Below are positions 1-8,345 of a stretch of DNA of 64,000 nt, one piece after another. The first letter of the stretch is position 1, and each line of letters starts with the position of its first letter. The DNA is from Bacillus testis (GTDB lineage: Bacteria > Bacillota > Bacilli > Bacillales > DSM-1321), in assembly GCF_001243895.1 (NCBI RefSeq), contig NZ_LN851186.1, forward strand, positions 3,365,727 to 3,429,726, read 5' to 3'. A program made the translations under genes and the position numbers. Under the pieces are notes generated by a model, which worked only from the letters and a program-made list of their open reading frames with translations, did no database searches and was not told the DNA's origin.

Positions 1-733
1 GAGATACTTATTGTATTCGTTTGCCTGCACGATGACAGTAGGCGCAGCGAAATGCTTCACGACATCCGGCTCAGACATCTTATAATGGTCATGGCCTCCT
101 ACAATGATATCAATCCCTTCCACTCTATTAGCTAGGATAGAATCATTGTCGCCGCCGCCATCCTTATAACCGATATGGTTAACAGCAATGATTTTATTGA
201 TGCCTTGTTCCTCGAATACTGCAACGGATTTTTTTGCCGCATCAATATAGTCTTCAAAAGCGATACTGCCAGGGCTTGAAATAGTGGCTGTTTCTGCAGT
301 TGTCAAACCGAATATGCCGACTTTTTGGCCATTGATTGTTTTCACGATGCCATTATAAATCTGGCCATTTTGCGGTGAAGACGTATATGTTCGATGAAAG
401 TATGGCTTCATTAATTCATCTTTGGCAAAGTCGACATTAGCACTGACAAACGGGAATGAGGCCTTCTTCACAAATTCCACAAGCGTTTTAGACCCCTCGT
501 CAAATTCATGGTTTCCGAATGTCATGGCATCATATTTAGCCAGTTTCATGAAGTCGAGATCAGCCTGTCCCTTGAACTTATTGAAATATAATGTTCCAGA
601 GAAAACATCACCGGCACTCAAGAGAACGTTATTAGGGTGTTCCTCTCTTTGCTGTTTGATGGCCGAGATGGTGCGTGCGATCCCATCCAGATTTGCATGG
701 GTATCATTGGTATGCAACACGGTTAAATCCATG
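1..733 (-). pseudogene. 5'-nucleotidase / metallophosphatase family, 5'-truncated and running off the window
   Basis: The minus-strand frame reads MDLTVLHTNDTHANLDG at its start and later shows the metallophosphatase motifs GDVFSG, GNHEFD and VGGHDHY of the UshA/YfkN 5'-nucleotidase family, enzymes that remove phosphate from nucleotides outside the cell. The C-terminal half lies beyond position 1. Family members of this type normally have a signal peptide and extra N-terminal residues. Here an in-frame TGA lies four codons upstream of the ATG, and immediately upstream comes the 3' end of a group II intron instead of coding sequence. There is no convincing ribosome-binding site before the ATG. 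I infer that the gene has lost its 5' exon and is probably non-functional or mislocalised; a cytosolic product from the ATG at 733 cannot be excluded. Confidence 0.7.
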
Positions 734-734
734 C

Positions 735-800
735 CATTCCCAGTTCACACTGGGCTGACACCGTACGGGCGCCTTTCAGCGCATACGGCGTTCCATCAAT
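735..800 (-). ncRNA. Group II intron fossil, domains V and VI (class C type)
   Basis: On the minus strand, positions 793-757 fold as an almost perfect group II domain V: a lower helix formed by ACGCCGTA and TACGGTGT, a two-nucleotide bulge CC, and an upper helix GCGCT/GGCGC capped by a GAAA tetraloop. The catalytic triad is CGC, as in bacterial class IIC introns. It is followed at 754-739 by a short hairpin with stem CCCAGT/ACTGGG and a GTGA loop, in the position of domain VI. The intron's 3' end would fall at about 735, just before the nucleotidase coding frame. No reverse-transcriptase ORF or other domain is present upstream, since an intact DUF1904 gene starts only about 270 bp away. It is therefore a 3' fragment of an intron that cannot splice alone. 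Confidence 0.75.
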
Positions 801-943
801 ATTGGCACAAGATGTCATTCTTCCCAATCCTTATTATAATGGCTAATCGCTGAATATGGTAATTTTACTTAGTTGTGTGGGACTGATTAAAGTTTCACTC
901 TATAATCCCAATATAGGAGTTATTTGAAATATCCTCGGAATAC

Positions 944-971
944 AAAAAAGCCCATGCACCGCCAAGTGGGC
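944..971 (-). terminator. Intrinsic terminator after the DUF1904 gene
   Basis: Short GCCCA/TGGGC stem followed by six T residues on the minus strand, about 30 bp after the stop codon. The stem is only five or six base pairs, so strength is uncertain. Confidence 0.5.
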
Positions 972-1000
972 ATAGGCCATTTTGATAAGCGCATCCATCA

Positions 1001-1333
1001 CTATTCGGCGCAGCTTTCTCCATTCATATAGTAGCCTTCCTCCCGATAAATATTGAAGGCAACTTCTACTTCTTCCATTCCTAAGCCTAGAACATGCTTT
1101 GTAAGGATACCGGCGAAGGCATCTCTTACCTTCCGTCCCCTTTCAAACCATTCTACTTCAATAAACGGATACATCTCCGTTGTTTGGCCATCAAAGATGT
1201 ACGTTGAATGCACGCATTCCAAAGTAAAATTGTCTGTACCGCACTCGCACAACTTAGCCAATTCCTCTACTAATGGTTTACTGATTTCTTTTATCTGTTC
1301 TACCGAAATTCCTCTAAAACGGATTTGAGGCAT
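1001..1333 (-). CDS. DUF1904 family protein (tautomerase-like fold)
   Basis: Encodes a 110-residue protein beginning MPQIRFRGIS. Length and the N-terminal PxIRFRGI pattern match the DUF1904 family, small proteins related in fold to 4-oxalocrotonate tautomerase; their reaction is not established. The start was set at the ATG at 1333 because AGGAGG lies six bases before it; an upstream in-frame ATG at 1351 lies before that ribosome-binding site. The gene stands alone and is followed by a weak terminator. Family recognition is from memory of the pattern; function remains unknown. Confidence 0.75.
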   Translation of the reverse strand: MPQIRFRGISVEQIKEISKPLVEELAKLCECGTDNFTLECVHSTYIFDGQTTEMYPFIEVEWFERGRKVRDAFAGILTKHVLGLGMEEVEVAFNIYREEGYYMNGESCAE

Positions 1334-1490
1334 CTTTTTTCCTCCTGTCACGGACCGCTTTTATTGATCTTTATTATTTTGTCGTTATCTTACCATAATC
1401 ATTACATTTCTCAAATAGCATTCCTATTTTACTTTCTGTTCTTTTTACGTTATCTTAAGTACACAAAACTAAAGATTAAAGGTGTGCTTA

Positions 1491-2192
1491 TTGTTGCGAA
1501 TTAATAAATTTATCGGTGAATCAGGAATAACTTCCAGACGCGGGGCAGACAAATTGATTGCCGAACGGCGAGTAACCATAAATGGGGCCATTGCCGAGCT
1601 GGGAAGCCGCGTGGAAGAAGGGGATGATGTCCGAGTCGACGGCAAACCAATTAAGACGGAGAAGCAGCTTGTTTATATAGCCCTTAACAAGCCGGTCGGG
1701 ATCACTTCAACTACAGAAAGACATATAAAAGGCAATATTGTCGATTTTGTCAACCATCCATTGCGCATCTTCCATATTGGCCGTCTCGATAAAGAATCAG
1801 AGGGCTTGATTCTTATGACCAATGACGGAGATATTGTAAACGAAATATTGCGGGCTGAAAATAAGCATGAAAAAGAATATATCGTTACAGTTAATAAACC
1901 GATCACTGCCCAGTTTCTCAAACAAATGGCAAGCGGCGTGGAGATCCTGGATACAAAAACACTGCCCTGCAAGGTTGTCCAAATGTCCAAATATGTTTTT
2001 AAAATCATTTTGACACAAGGTTTGAACCGGCAGATCCGCCGGATGTGTGCAGCATTGGGCTACGAGGTAAAAAGTCTGCAACGGATACGTATTATGAATA
2101 TTCGTCTTGACGGCCTTAAAGTCGGTCAATGGCGCGACCTGACGCCAAAAGAACTGGATCAATTGTTCAAAGACCTGAATTACAAAAGATAA
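1491..2192 (+). CDS. rluF: 23S rRNA pseudouridine synthase, RluF type
   Basis: A pseudouridine synthase of about 233 residues. The N-terminal S4 RNA-binding domain is residues 2-50 ([19 protein letters not shown]). The catalytic domain carries the [11 protein letters not shown] motif with the essential Asp near residue 100, and [17 protein letters not shown] near residue 180, which is the RluF/RluB signature. RluF isomerises a uridine in the 23S rRNA peptidyl-transferase region. AAAGGTG lies six bases before a TTG at 1491, giving MLRINKF; a GTG at 1482 overlaps that ribosome-binding site and is less likely. The stop TAA at 2190-2192 merges directly into a copy of the dispersed repeat. Exact target uridine is inferred from family only. 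Confidence 0.85.
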   Translation: MLRINKFIGESGITSRRGADKLIAERRVTINGAIAELGSRVEEGDDVRVDGKPIKTEKQLVYIALNKPVGITSTTERHIKGNIVDFVNHPLRIFHIGRLDKESEGLILMTNDGDIVNEILRAENKHEKEYIVTVNKPITAQFLKQMASGVEILDTKTLPCKVVQMSKYVFKIILTQGLNRQIRRMCAALGYEVKSLQRIRIMNIRLDGLKVGQWRDLTPKELDQLFKDLNYKR

Positions 2193-2270
2193 AGTGAAAC
2201 TTAGATTGGGCTTGGGGTTCATTCACTCCCAACCGATCACTAGATTTACTCTCAGGCTGAAGTGGCCAGT
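2193..2270 (+). repeat. Dispersed 3'-UTR repeat, copy 1 (degenerate)
   Basis: Starts at the rluF stop codon (TAA then AGTGAAACTT). Retains the first stem (GATTGG..TTGGGG pairing with CTCCCAACCGATC) and a remnant of the GGCCAGT end. See copies 2 and 3 for the fuller form. Confidence 0.7.
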
Positions 2271-2372
2271 GAAAACGGGATAATAAGATATTGAAAAAGG
2301 ATGGCCATCAGCATTATTAACGGGTTCTCTTTTGAGGTGCAAAAATAGAAAAAACACCTAAAATAGTACATG

Positions 2373-2412
2373 AAAAAGCAGAGTTATTTACATATAATAA
2401 CTCTGCTTTTTA
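2373..2412. terminator. Bidirectional terminator between rluF and the HTH gene
   Basis: Perfect AAAAAGCAGAGTTATT / AATAACTCTGCTTTTT stem with A and T tracts on both sides, serving convergent rluF (+) and the HTH gene (-). Confidence 0.85.
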
Positions 2413-2419
2413 TACATTC

Positions 2420-2629
2420 CTAATCAAAATAAAACATATCTTCAAATTTTTTATCCAGAGCAATACATAAGATTAATGCCAATTTTGCTGTGGGACTAAA
2501 TTGACCAGTTTCAATTGAACTAATTGTTTGACGAGATACACCGACTATCTTAGCTAAATCTCCTTGGGATAGGTTTTTTTCTGCTCTTGCAACTTTTAAT
2601 CTATTCTTTAAAATCAAATTTTCATTCAT
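2420..2629 (-). CDS. Small XRE-type HTH regulator
   Basis: A 69-residue protein consisting almost wholly of a Cro/C1-type helix-turn-helix: LKVARAEKNLSQGDLAKIVG then VSRQTISSIETGQFSPT. This size class (YgzD/YozG-like) usually accompanies a small membrane-protein gene, and here the stop of the upstream membrane-protein ORF lies five bases before it, so the two are co-transcribed. It probably autoregulates the pair. The stretch is clearly more AT-rich than its neighbours, which suggests an acquired cassette. The regulated genes are unknown. Confidence 0.85.
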   Translation of the reverse strand: MNENLILKNRLKVARAEKNLSQGDLAKIVGVSRQTISSIETGQFSPTAKLALILCIALDKKFEDMFYFD

Positions 2630-2634
2630 TACTT

Positions 2635-2952
2635 TTAAATCACCCCAATCACATAAGCTGTAATGAATCCAACCGTTGTGATTGCTCCCATAATTGTATT
2701 TATAAGAAAAAATTTTTTATCTGGTATTCTTTTATACTTATAAAATGATATAACAGTAAGATTAGCTGTCAAAATAGAAAGCATATCTGTTACTGGCTGG
2801 TTCGTAAACACTTTGAAGAATAGGTATAAAAATACTAATATAAATATCCCTATCATCCCTTGATAAACAGAATATTCATCTATTTTTCGTTCTCGTTCAT
2901 CCATATTTTCATTTTCAAGTCGGCTTTTTTTCAAAATTTCCTCTTTATTCAA
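2635..2952 (-). CDS. Small membrane protein, DUF6442-like, partner of the HTH regulator
   Basis: A 105-residue protein with a charged N-terminal part (KKSRLENENMDERERKIDEY) and three predicted membrane segments at roughly residues 32-50, 56-72 and 82-104. Proteins of this layout are commonly encoded immediately before a 65-70 residue XRE regulator; I recognise it as DUF6442-like with moderate confidence. Ribosome-binding site AAAGGAAAGGAG precedes the ATG. Function is unknown; the pair might respond to membrane stress, but nothing here proves it. Confidence 0.7.
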   Translation of the reverse strand: MNKEEILKKSRLENENMDERERKIDEYSVYQGMIGIFILVFLYLFFKVFTNQPVTDMLSILTANLTVISFYKYKRIPDKKFFLINTIMGAITTVGFITAYVIGVI

Positions 2953-3352
2953 TTAAAACAACTCCTTTCCTTTAAAACGACTTCTTTCCTTTATTAAGGA
3001 TAGAATATCATATACAATTCGCAATGCAAATAAAACTTGTCATACTATATATAAAACTTTACATATTTACTATAAAACCTATCAACAATAAAGAATGCGA
3101 ATTGCTATGCAAATTGATGTACTAAAAAAGGGTACATCCTGTTATATCAATAAAAATAGGGTGCGAAATCAATAGCGATTTCATACCCTATTTGTTTCGT
3201 TATTTGATAATTTGCACCCGAAAAGAGAACCTGTTACCAGCATTGTAGGGCCATCTTTTTTTATATTAGAATGTTTAGGCGCCTTCTGATTCCGGGTATA
3301 TTCGTTAACTAAAGGGACATAACGAATATATATACCACTGAGGAGGATCTTA
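2953..3352. other. Intergenic region between divergent HTH/membrane pair and alcohol dehydrogenase
   Basis: AT-rich stretch holding the promoters of both flanking units. Two related motifs, ATTCGCAATGCAAAT (near 3017) and GAATTGCTATGCAAATT (near 3100), could be operator halves for the small HTH regulator; this is only a suggestion. A stem-loop occupies 3154-3193. No coding sequence seen. Confidence 0.5.
3154..3193. terminator. Strong stem-loop upstream of the alcohol dehydrogenase
   Basis: AAATAGGGTGCGAAATC pairs with GATTTCATACCCTATTT, flanked by A and T tracts. It sits about 160 bp before the adh start with no gene ending nearby, so it may be an attenuator or a barrier between two divergent units. 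Confidence 0.5.
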
Positions 3353-4495
3353 ATGAAAGCTGTCACGTTCCAAGGAGCAAAAGATATTCAAGTAAAAGAA
3401 GTCGAAGATCCCAAATTACAGAAGAAGGATGACATCATTGTCCGTATCACATCCACGGCTATATGCGGCTCTGATCTCCATATTTATCAAGGGGCCATCC
3501 CTGCCCATAAAGATTATGTCATCGGCCACGAACCCATGGGAATTGTTGAAGAAGTCGGACCCGAAGTCACCAAAGTCAAAAAGGGCGACCGCATCGTTCT
3601 TCCATTCAACGTATCCTGCGGACATTGCTACTACTGCACCCATGATATGGAAAGCCAATGTGATAATTCGAACAAGTCCAAACCGGAAATAGATACAGGC
3701 GGCTATTTTGGTTTTACGGAGCGCTACGGCAATTATCCAGGAGGACAAGCCGAATATTTGCGCGTTCCTTATGGAAACTTTATGCCTTTCGTTATTCCTG
3801 AATCCTGTGAACTTGAAGATGAGGCGGTATTATTTTTATCCGACGTTCTTCCAACCGCTTATTGGAGTGTTGAAAATTCAGGCATGAAACCAGGTGACAC
3901 GGTCGTTGTCCTAGGGTGCGGCCCCGTTGGATTAATGACCCAAAAATTTGCTTGGATGAAGGGAGCGAAGCGTGTCATCGCAGTAGACCGCGTCCCTTAC
4001 CGTCTTGAGCATGCCAAAAAAATGAACAATGTGGAAGCAATCAATTTCGAGGATTACAGCGATACAGGCGCTTTCATCAAAGAAACAACGCATGGAGGCG
4101 CGGATGTGGTCATTGATTGCGTAGGAATGGATGGAAAGAAAAGCCCTCTCGAAGCCGTTGAACAAAAACTTAAGCTCCAAGGAGGGACATTGAGCCCAAT
4201 CAAGATCGGAATAAATTCGGTCCGCAAATTTGGTACGATCCAATTAACCGGCGTATATGGTTCAATGTATAATATGTTCCCTCTTGGCAGCCTATTTGAA
4301 CGGAATATAACGTTGACAATGGGGCAAGCACCAGTCATCCACTATATGCCGAAACTTTTCAAAATGATCTCTGAAGGAAAAATTGACCCAACTGAGATCA
4401 TATCCCACAAAATTCCTTTAGAGGATGCCAGTAATGCATATAAAATTTTTAATGAAAAACAAGATGAATGTATCAAGGTTGTTTTAAAACCATAA
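3353..4495 (+). CDS. Zinc-dependent alcohol dehydrogenase (FdhA/AdhB-like)
   Basis: A 380-residue medium-chain dehydrogenase. The N-terminal domain has ICGSDLH (catalytic-zinc Cys) and GHEPMGIVEEVG (zinc His/Glu); a structural-zinc lobe with the pattern CGHCYYC..ESQC lies near residues 89-105. The Rossmann motif GCGPVGL is near residue 189. Members of this branch resemble glutathione-independent formaldehyde dehydrogenases and B. subtilis AdhB/YycR-like proteins and oxidise aldehydes or alcohols with NAD. Start ATG follows GAGGAGGATCTTA. The stop TAA leads directly into repeat copy 2. The gene is monocistronic; substrate not predictable. Confidence 0.85.
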   Translation: MKAVTFQGAKDIQVKEVEDPKLQKKDDIIVRITSTAICGSDLHIYQGAIPAHKDYVIGHEPMGIVEEVGPEVTKVKKGDRIVLPFNVSCGHCYYCTHDMESQCDNSNKSKPEIDTGGYFGFTERYGNYPGGQAEYLRVPYGNFMPFVIPESCELEDEAVLFLSDVLPTAYWSVENSGMKPGDTVVVLGCGPVGLMTQKFAWMKGAKRVIAVDRVPYRLEHAKKMNNVEAINFEDYSDTGAFIKETTHGGADVVIDCVGMDGKKSPLEAVEQKLKLQGGTLSPIKIGINSVRKFGTIQLTGVYGSMYNMFPLGSLFERNITLTMGQAPVIHYMPKLFKMISEGKIDPTEIISHKIPLEDASNAYKIFNEKQDECIKVVLKP

Positions 4496-4635
4496 AGTGA
4501 ACACTAATCGGCGGGGGCATTCATCTCCCACCGATTATTCGTTGAACCAATCGGATTCTTACTGGTGCGCGCTCTCCCACATACACTTCTTTGTCAGCAC
4601 TTCCGTGTTGAAGTAGAAGTCTTAGCGCCAGTTAA
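4496..4635 (+). repeat. Dispersed 3'-UTR repeat, copy 2 (near full length)
   Basis: Begins at the adh stop (TAA then AGTGAACAC). Stem I is AATCGGCGGG with CCCACCGATT; then GTTGAACCAATCGGATTCTT, then stem II with ACTGGTGCG closing on GCGCCAGT at 4626-4633, enclosing a small CTTCC..GTTGAAG hairpin region. Followed six bases later by the terminator. Confidence 0.85.
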
Positions 4636-4640
4636 ATGAC

Positions 4641-4682
4641 AAAGGGGCTCCACGCTTAAAGACAGCGGGAAGCCCCTTTTTT
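4641..4682 (+). terminator. Terminator of the alcohol dehydrogenase transcript
   Basis: AAAGGGGCT / AGCCCCTTT stem followed by a T run; lies downstream of repeat copy 2, so the repeat is inside the transcript. Confidence 0.8.
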
Positions 4683-4712
4683 ACTAAACAACCAAAAAGC
4701 ATTTGCTACGGC

Positions 4713-4744
4713 AAAAAGAGGAAGCGGCGGCCGCTTCCTCTTTT
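4713..4744. terminator. Bidirectional terminator, mainly for yfkM
   Basis: Perfect palindrome AAAAGAGGAAGCGGC / GCCGCTTCCTCTTTT, 14 bp before the yfkM stop on the minus strand. Confidence 0.85.
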
Positions 4745-4757
4745 CAATTTCTCATTC

Positions 4758-5273
4758 TTATTTAGCTAACACAGCCAACGCTTCCCGATTAAAGGCAGGA
4801 ATATCATCTGGTTGGCGGCTTGTAACCAATTGATCGTCAACTACTACTTCTTGATCCTCGAAGTTAACGCCGGCATTTTTCATATCTACCGCGATGGAGT
4901 GGTAGCCAGTCGCTTTTTTGCCATTAAGCACTTCAGCAGTGATTAGCAATTGTGGACCATGGCAAATTGCGAAGATTGGTTTATTAGCATCCGCAAATGA
5001 TTTAGCGAATTTCACAAAGCGTTCATCTCCGCGCAATTGGTCAGGGGAGAAACCTCCTGGAATGAACAAAGCATCGAAATCTTCCGCTTTTACGTCATCG
5101 ATTCCTTTGTCTATTTTCACTTCTGCTTCACCCTGTTTGCCTTTGACTGTTGCTCCTGCTTCTTTTTCTATTGTTACAACCTCATGGCCCTCTTTTTTAA
5201 ATGCTTCCGCAGGTTGAGTATACTCAACGTCTTCGAAATAGTTTGTTAGAACAGTTGCAATCTTTTTACCCAT
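4758..5273 (-). CDS. yfkM: General stress protein of the DJ-1/PfpI family, YfkM-like
   Basis: A 171-residue PfpI-family protein. The nucleophile-elbow motif AICHGPQ (Cys near residue 103) and the GGFSPDQLRGD loop are present. Length and sequence pattern (VLTNYFEDVEYT at the start, VTSRQPDDIPAFNRE at the end) match B. subtilis YfkM, a sigma-B general stress protein; relatives act as protein or nucleotide deglycases or methylglyoxalases. A sigma-B-like promoter lies 44 bp upstream of the ATG, consistent with stress control. Biochemical activity in this organism is inferred. Confidence 0.9.
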   Translation of the reverse strand: MGKKIATVLTNYFEDVEYTQPAEAFKKEGHEVVTIEKEAGATVKGKQGEAEVKIDKGIDDVKAEDFDALFIPGGFSPDQLRGDERFVKFAKSFADANKPIFAICHGPQLLITAEVLNGKKATGYHSIAVDMKNAGVNFEDQEVVVDDQLVTSRQPDDIPAFNREALAVLAK

Positions 5274-5316
5274 AATATGAACATCCCTCTTTCTTTTTTT
5301 TGGTTATACTATGTGT

Positions 5317-5341
5317 TTACCCGGTAACCACGTCTTTAATC
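5317..5341 (-). promoter_or_regulatory. Sigma-B-type promoter for yfkM
   Basis: On the minus strand GATTAA (5341-5336), 13 bases, then GGGTAA (5322-5317). This is close to the GTTTAA / GGGTAT consensus with normal spacing, 44 bp before the start of a general stress gene. Confidence 0.6.
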
Positions 5342-5537
5342 ATAGAATAATAAAGTCTGAAAACTTCTACATGCCCTATTATGTCGGCCATTACAAAAAA
5401 TCCCCTATCTTTCTTTTGTTTCTCGGCTTACAATAAGGAATAAGTCATAACAGCTATTAAATAACCATATGCTTGTCCATACTGGTTATGTGCATATGCT
5501 CTAACGTGGCACTTTTGAAAATTGAGGTGATTGCATT

Positions 5538-6635
5538 TTGTCCAGCGGTAAATTTAAGAATTGGTCTTTACAAATTCTCATTTTATTGACGATTATTTTT
5601 GTATCTACCAAAATATCCTTCCTGCTCGAACCGATCGGCATCTTTTTCTCTACGCTGTTCTTCCCTTTATTGATTTCAGGATTTCTATTTTTCATTTTCA
5701 ACCCTGTCCTGAAAATATTGCAGAAATGGCTGAAGCTGCCTAGGATTATCGCCATCATTTTACTATATGTCCTTGTGATTGCGTTGATTTCCCTAGTGAT
5801 AGGCAATATTGTGCCAATCATTACGAAGCAGATTTCTGCTTTTATTGAAGCTATTCCTGTTTACGGCAAACAGATTGAACAATTCTTTGATAGATTGACC
5901 GATTCCAAAGACATCCAGACGCTTTTAGCGAATGACTATATTTCTCTGGAAACCTTCCAACATAAACTGACGGAATTCATGAATACACTGCCCGGTAAAA
6001 TCACCAATGGCGTGTTCGGCATCTTTGGCTTCGTGACAAATGCAACGATTACGATTGTCACAGTTCCTGTCTTGCTGTTTTACATGTTCAAAGATGGCCA
6101 TCGCCTTCCGGTAGCGTTGGCGAAGTTTATACCCGGTTCCTACCGTAGAGAGGGATTAAAAATCATTGAAGACGTAGGAACAACTTTATCCAACTATATC
6201 AGTGGCCAAGTTACTGTTGCCTGCTGTGTGGGTATCCTGTCCCTGATCGGATTCCTGATTATTGACGTTCCCTATGCTCTTGTCATGGCGTTGATTGTCG
6301 CTGTAACGAATATCATCCCATATGTTGGCCCCATTCTTGGGGGCGCGCCGGCAGTGATTGTAGCCTTATTTGATTCTCCTTTCCAGGCAGTGCTGGTTGT
6401 CATTGTCATCACAATCGCCCAGCAGCTAGAAGGGAACTTCCTGTCTCCATTGATTCTCGGCAAAACCCTTGATATTCACCCTGTTACCGTCATTGTGATG
6501 CTTCTTGTCGCCGGCAATATTGCCGGAGTCATCGGAATGGTACTGGCAGTGCCAACTTATGCTGTCTGCAAAACGATTATTTTAAGCATGATCAAATTGC
6601 TGAATGCACGCAAGCAAGCAGAGTTAGAAACCTAA
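5538..6635 (+). CDS. AI-2E family transporter (YueF/YtvI-like permease)
   Basis: A 365-residue integral membrane protein with about seven or eight hydrophobic segments (first at residues 10-55, then 68-92, and a cluster from 145 to the C-terminus). The motif VTNIIPYVGPILGG near residue 258 is characteristic of the AI-2E transporter (UPF0118) family, which includes E. coli TqsA and small-molecule or cation exporters. The start is TTG (MSSGKFKNW) with GAGGTGATTG eight to ten bases before it. The stop TAA leads straight into repeat copy 3. Substrate unknown. Confidence 0.85.
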   Translation: MSSGKFKNWSLQILILLTIIFVSTKISFLLEPIGIFFSTLFFPLLISGFLFFIFNPVLKILQKWLKLPRIIAIILLYVLVIALISLVIGNIVPIITKQISAFIEAIPVYGKQIEQFFDRLTDSKDIQTLLANDYISLETFQHKLTEFMNTLPGKITNGVFGIFGFVTNATITIVTVPVLLFYMFKDGHRLPVALAKFIPGSYRREGLKIIEDVGTTLSNYISGQVTVACCVGILSLIGFLIIDVPYALVMALIVAVTNIIPYVGPILGGAPAVIVALFDSPFQAVLVVIVITIAQQLEGNFLSPLILGKTLDIHPVTVIVMLLVAGNIAGVIGMVLAVPTYAVCKTIILSMIKLLNARKQAELET

Positions 6636-6768
6636 AGTGACATTTTAATCGGTGGGGGTTCATTCATCCTCCGCTGATTATCAATTGAACCAATCGGATT
6701 CTAACTGGCCCACTCGCACTTCTTCATCTTTGCTCTTATGTTGAAGCAGGAGTCTTAAGGCCAGTTAT
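6636..6768 (+). repeat. Dispersed 3'-UTR repeat, copy 3 (full length)
   Basis: Begins at the stop codon of the AI-2E gene. Stem I AATCGGTGGGGG pairs over 12 bp with CCTCCGCTGATT using G-U wobbles; then TTGAACCAATCGGATTCT; stem II ACTGGCC pairs with GGCCAGT at the 3' end. Compared with copy 2 both sides of stem II change together (GGCGC/GCGCC versus GGCC/GGCC). Confidence 0.85.
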
Positions 6769-6776
6769 AAATGAAC

Positions 6777-6816
6777 AAGAAGTGCATCACTGGATCATTA
6801 GTGATGCACTTCTTTT
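6777..6816 (+). terminator. Terminator of the AI-2E transporter transcript
   Basis: AAGAAGTGCATCAC / GTGATGCACTTCTT stem then TT; nine bases after repeat copy 3. It is symmetrical and also serves gabD from the other side. Confidence 0.85.
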
Positions 6817-6878
6817 CATTTACAATATGACATGCCATCGTCACTTCTCCTTATCAGGCGCTTCCGCTTGTAGTACAC

Positions 6879-8330
6879 CTACAGCCCCAGAGAAATGAAC
6901 TTCACTTCCAAAAATTCATCGATTCCATGATGGCCGCCTTCACGGCCGAGGCCGCTCTCTTTATAACCTCCAAAAGGAGCCTGGGCTACGGATGGAAGGG
7001 CATCATTTAAACCGATAATGCCATATTCTAATGCTTCCGTTACTTTAAGGGCGTTCGAAATATTTTCGGAATAGACATATGCAGCCAATCCATAAAGGGA
7101 GTCGTTAGCACGTTCGATTACTTCTTCAATATGTTTAAACGCTGCAATAGGGGCAATAGGGCCGAAAATCTCCTCTTTCATGCAAAGCATATCCTCGCTG
7201 GCGCCTGTTAAAATGGTCGGCGGGAAGAAACAACAGTCCGCTGCCAGTTCTTCCTTGCTTTGGTAGGATATGGCCGCTCCTTTATCAAGCGCATCTTCCA
7301 TAAACTCTTTCACCTTTTCCTTTGCGTCCATATCGATCATCGGCCCGATGTCGACGCCCTCATCCATCCCATTGCCGACCTTCAGCTGCTGCAGTTCTTT
7401 GATAAACCATTCAGTGAAGGAAGCGGCCACCTCTTCCTGAACGTAGATACGGTTTGTGCAGATGCATGTTTGGCCGGCATTCCTGAATTTAGACTGGACC
7501 ACCCCCTTTGCCGCCTTTTTCAGATCGGCATCCTTAAGGATAATAAAAGGGGCATTGCCGCCAAGTTCCAGCGATATTTTTTTGACGGTTTCTGCTGCTC
7601 CCCTCATAAGTGTTTTCCCCACCGCCGTAGAACCTGTGAAAGTAATCTTGCGGACGCGGGAATCCTTCAGCCAGCTCTCACCGATTTCAGAAGATCTCCC
7701 AGTGACGACATTGATGACGCCGGGAGGAATGCCTGCCTGATGGGCCAGTTCCGCCATTTTCAAGGCTGTAAGGGGTGTCTGCGAGGCTGGTTTCACTACA
7801 ACAGTGCAACCAGCCGCAAGGGCAGGCCCAACTTTGCGCGTGATCATGGCTGCAGGAAAGTTCCAAGGAGTGAGGGCTGCCACTACGCCCACTGGTTCTT
7901 TTCTGACAAAGATGCGTTTATCTTTATGCGAAGCAGGGATGCTTTCACCATATATGCGCTTTCCTTCCTCTGCATACCAAGAGATAAAACTGTTTGCGTA
8001 CCCCACTTCACCAAGAGCTTCTTTGAATGGCTTCCCTTGCTCCTTTGTCATGATTTCAGCCATTTCCTCCTTATGTTCCTGAATAAGGGCAAACCATTTG
8101 ATCATAATAGCGAAGCGTTCATCTGCCGTTTTTTGGGACCACAGAGGAAAAGCCCTGTAAGCGGCATCGACTGCTTGCTTTGCTTCCACTGCTCCACCAG
8201 TCGGGACAGCAGCAAGTATTTCGCCTGTGGCCGGATTATTCACTTCCGTGAGGTGTTCACTCTCATGCCCTATCCAGCAGCCATCGATATACATTGGCTG
8301 GATTTTATATTTTTCATGTATCTTATCCAT
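6879..8330 (-). CDS. gabD: NAD(P)-dependent succinate-semialdehyde dehydrogenase
   Basis: A 483-residue aldehyde dehydrogenase with the complete active site: Asn in TPWNFPAAM, the general-base Glu in LELGGNAPFI near residue 257, and the catalytic Cys in RNAGQTCICTNR near residue 291. The CIC pattern and overall length match GabD, which oxidises succinate semialdehyde to succinate in 4-aminobutyrate breakdown. No gabT transaminase or gabR regulator is adjacent, so substrate assignment rests on family resemblance; a broader semialdehyde dehydrogenase is possible. Start ATG is preceded by AAGGAGGTAAACG. The gene is monocistronic. Confidence 0.85.
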   Translation of the reverse strand: MDKIHEKYKIQPMYIDGCWIGHESEHLTEVNNPATGEILAAVPTGGAVEAKQAVDAAYRAFPLWSQKTADERFAIMIKWFALIQEHKEEMAEIMTKEQGKPFKEALGEVGYANSFISWYAEEGKRIYGESIPASHKDKRIFVRKEPVGVVAALTPWNFPAAMITRKVGPALAAGCTVVVKPASQTPLTALKMAELAHQAGIPPGVINVVTGRSSEIGESWLKDSRVRKITFTGSTAVGKTLMRGAAETVKKISLELGGNAPFIILKDADLKKAAKGVVQSKFRNAGQTCICTNRIYVQEEVAASFTEWFIKELQQLKVGNGMDEGVDIGPMIDMDAKEKVKEFMEDALDKGAAISYQSKEELAADCCFFPPTILTGASEDMLCMKEEIFGPIAPIAAFKHIEEVIERANDSLYGLAAYVYSENISNALKVTEALEYGIIGLNDALPSVAQAPFGGYKESGLGREGGHHGIDEFLEVKFISLGL

Positions 8331-8345
8331 CGTTTACCTCCTTGA

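Noticed and set aside
733..818. A short minus-strand ORF (MTSCANIDGTPYALKGARTV..) running into the nucleotidase start
   Set aside because: Its sequence is the intron domain V and VI region; the structure explains it better than a peptide.
422..853. Plus-strand ORF of 143 codons
   Set aside because: It is the antisense shadow of the 5'-nucleotidase frame, whose motifs are on the minus strand.
7260..8345. Plus-strand ORF of 361 codons
   Set aside because: Antisense to gabD; composition is typical of a shadow frame rich in Cys, His and Phe, and there are no known motifs.
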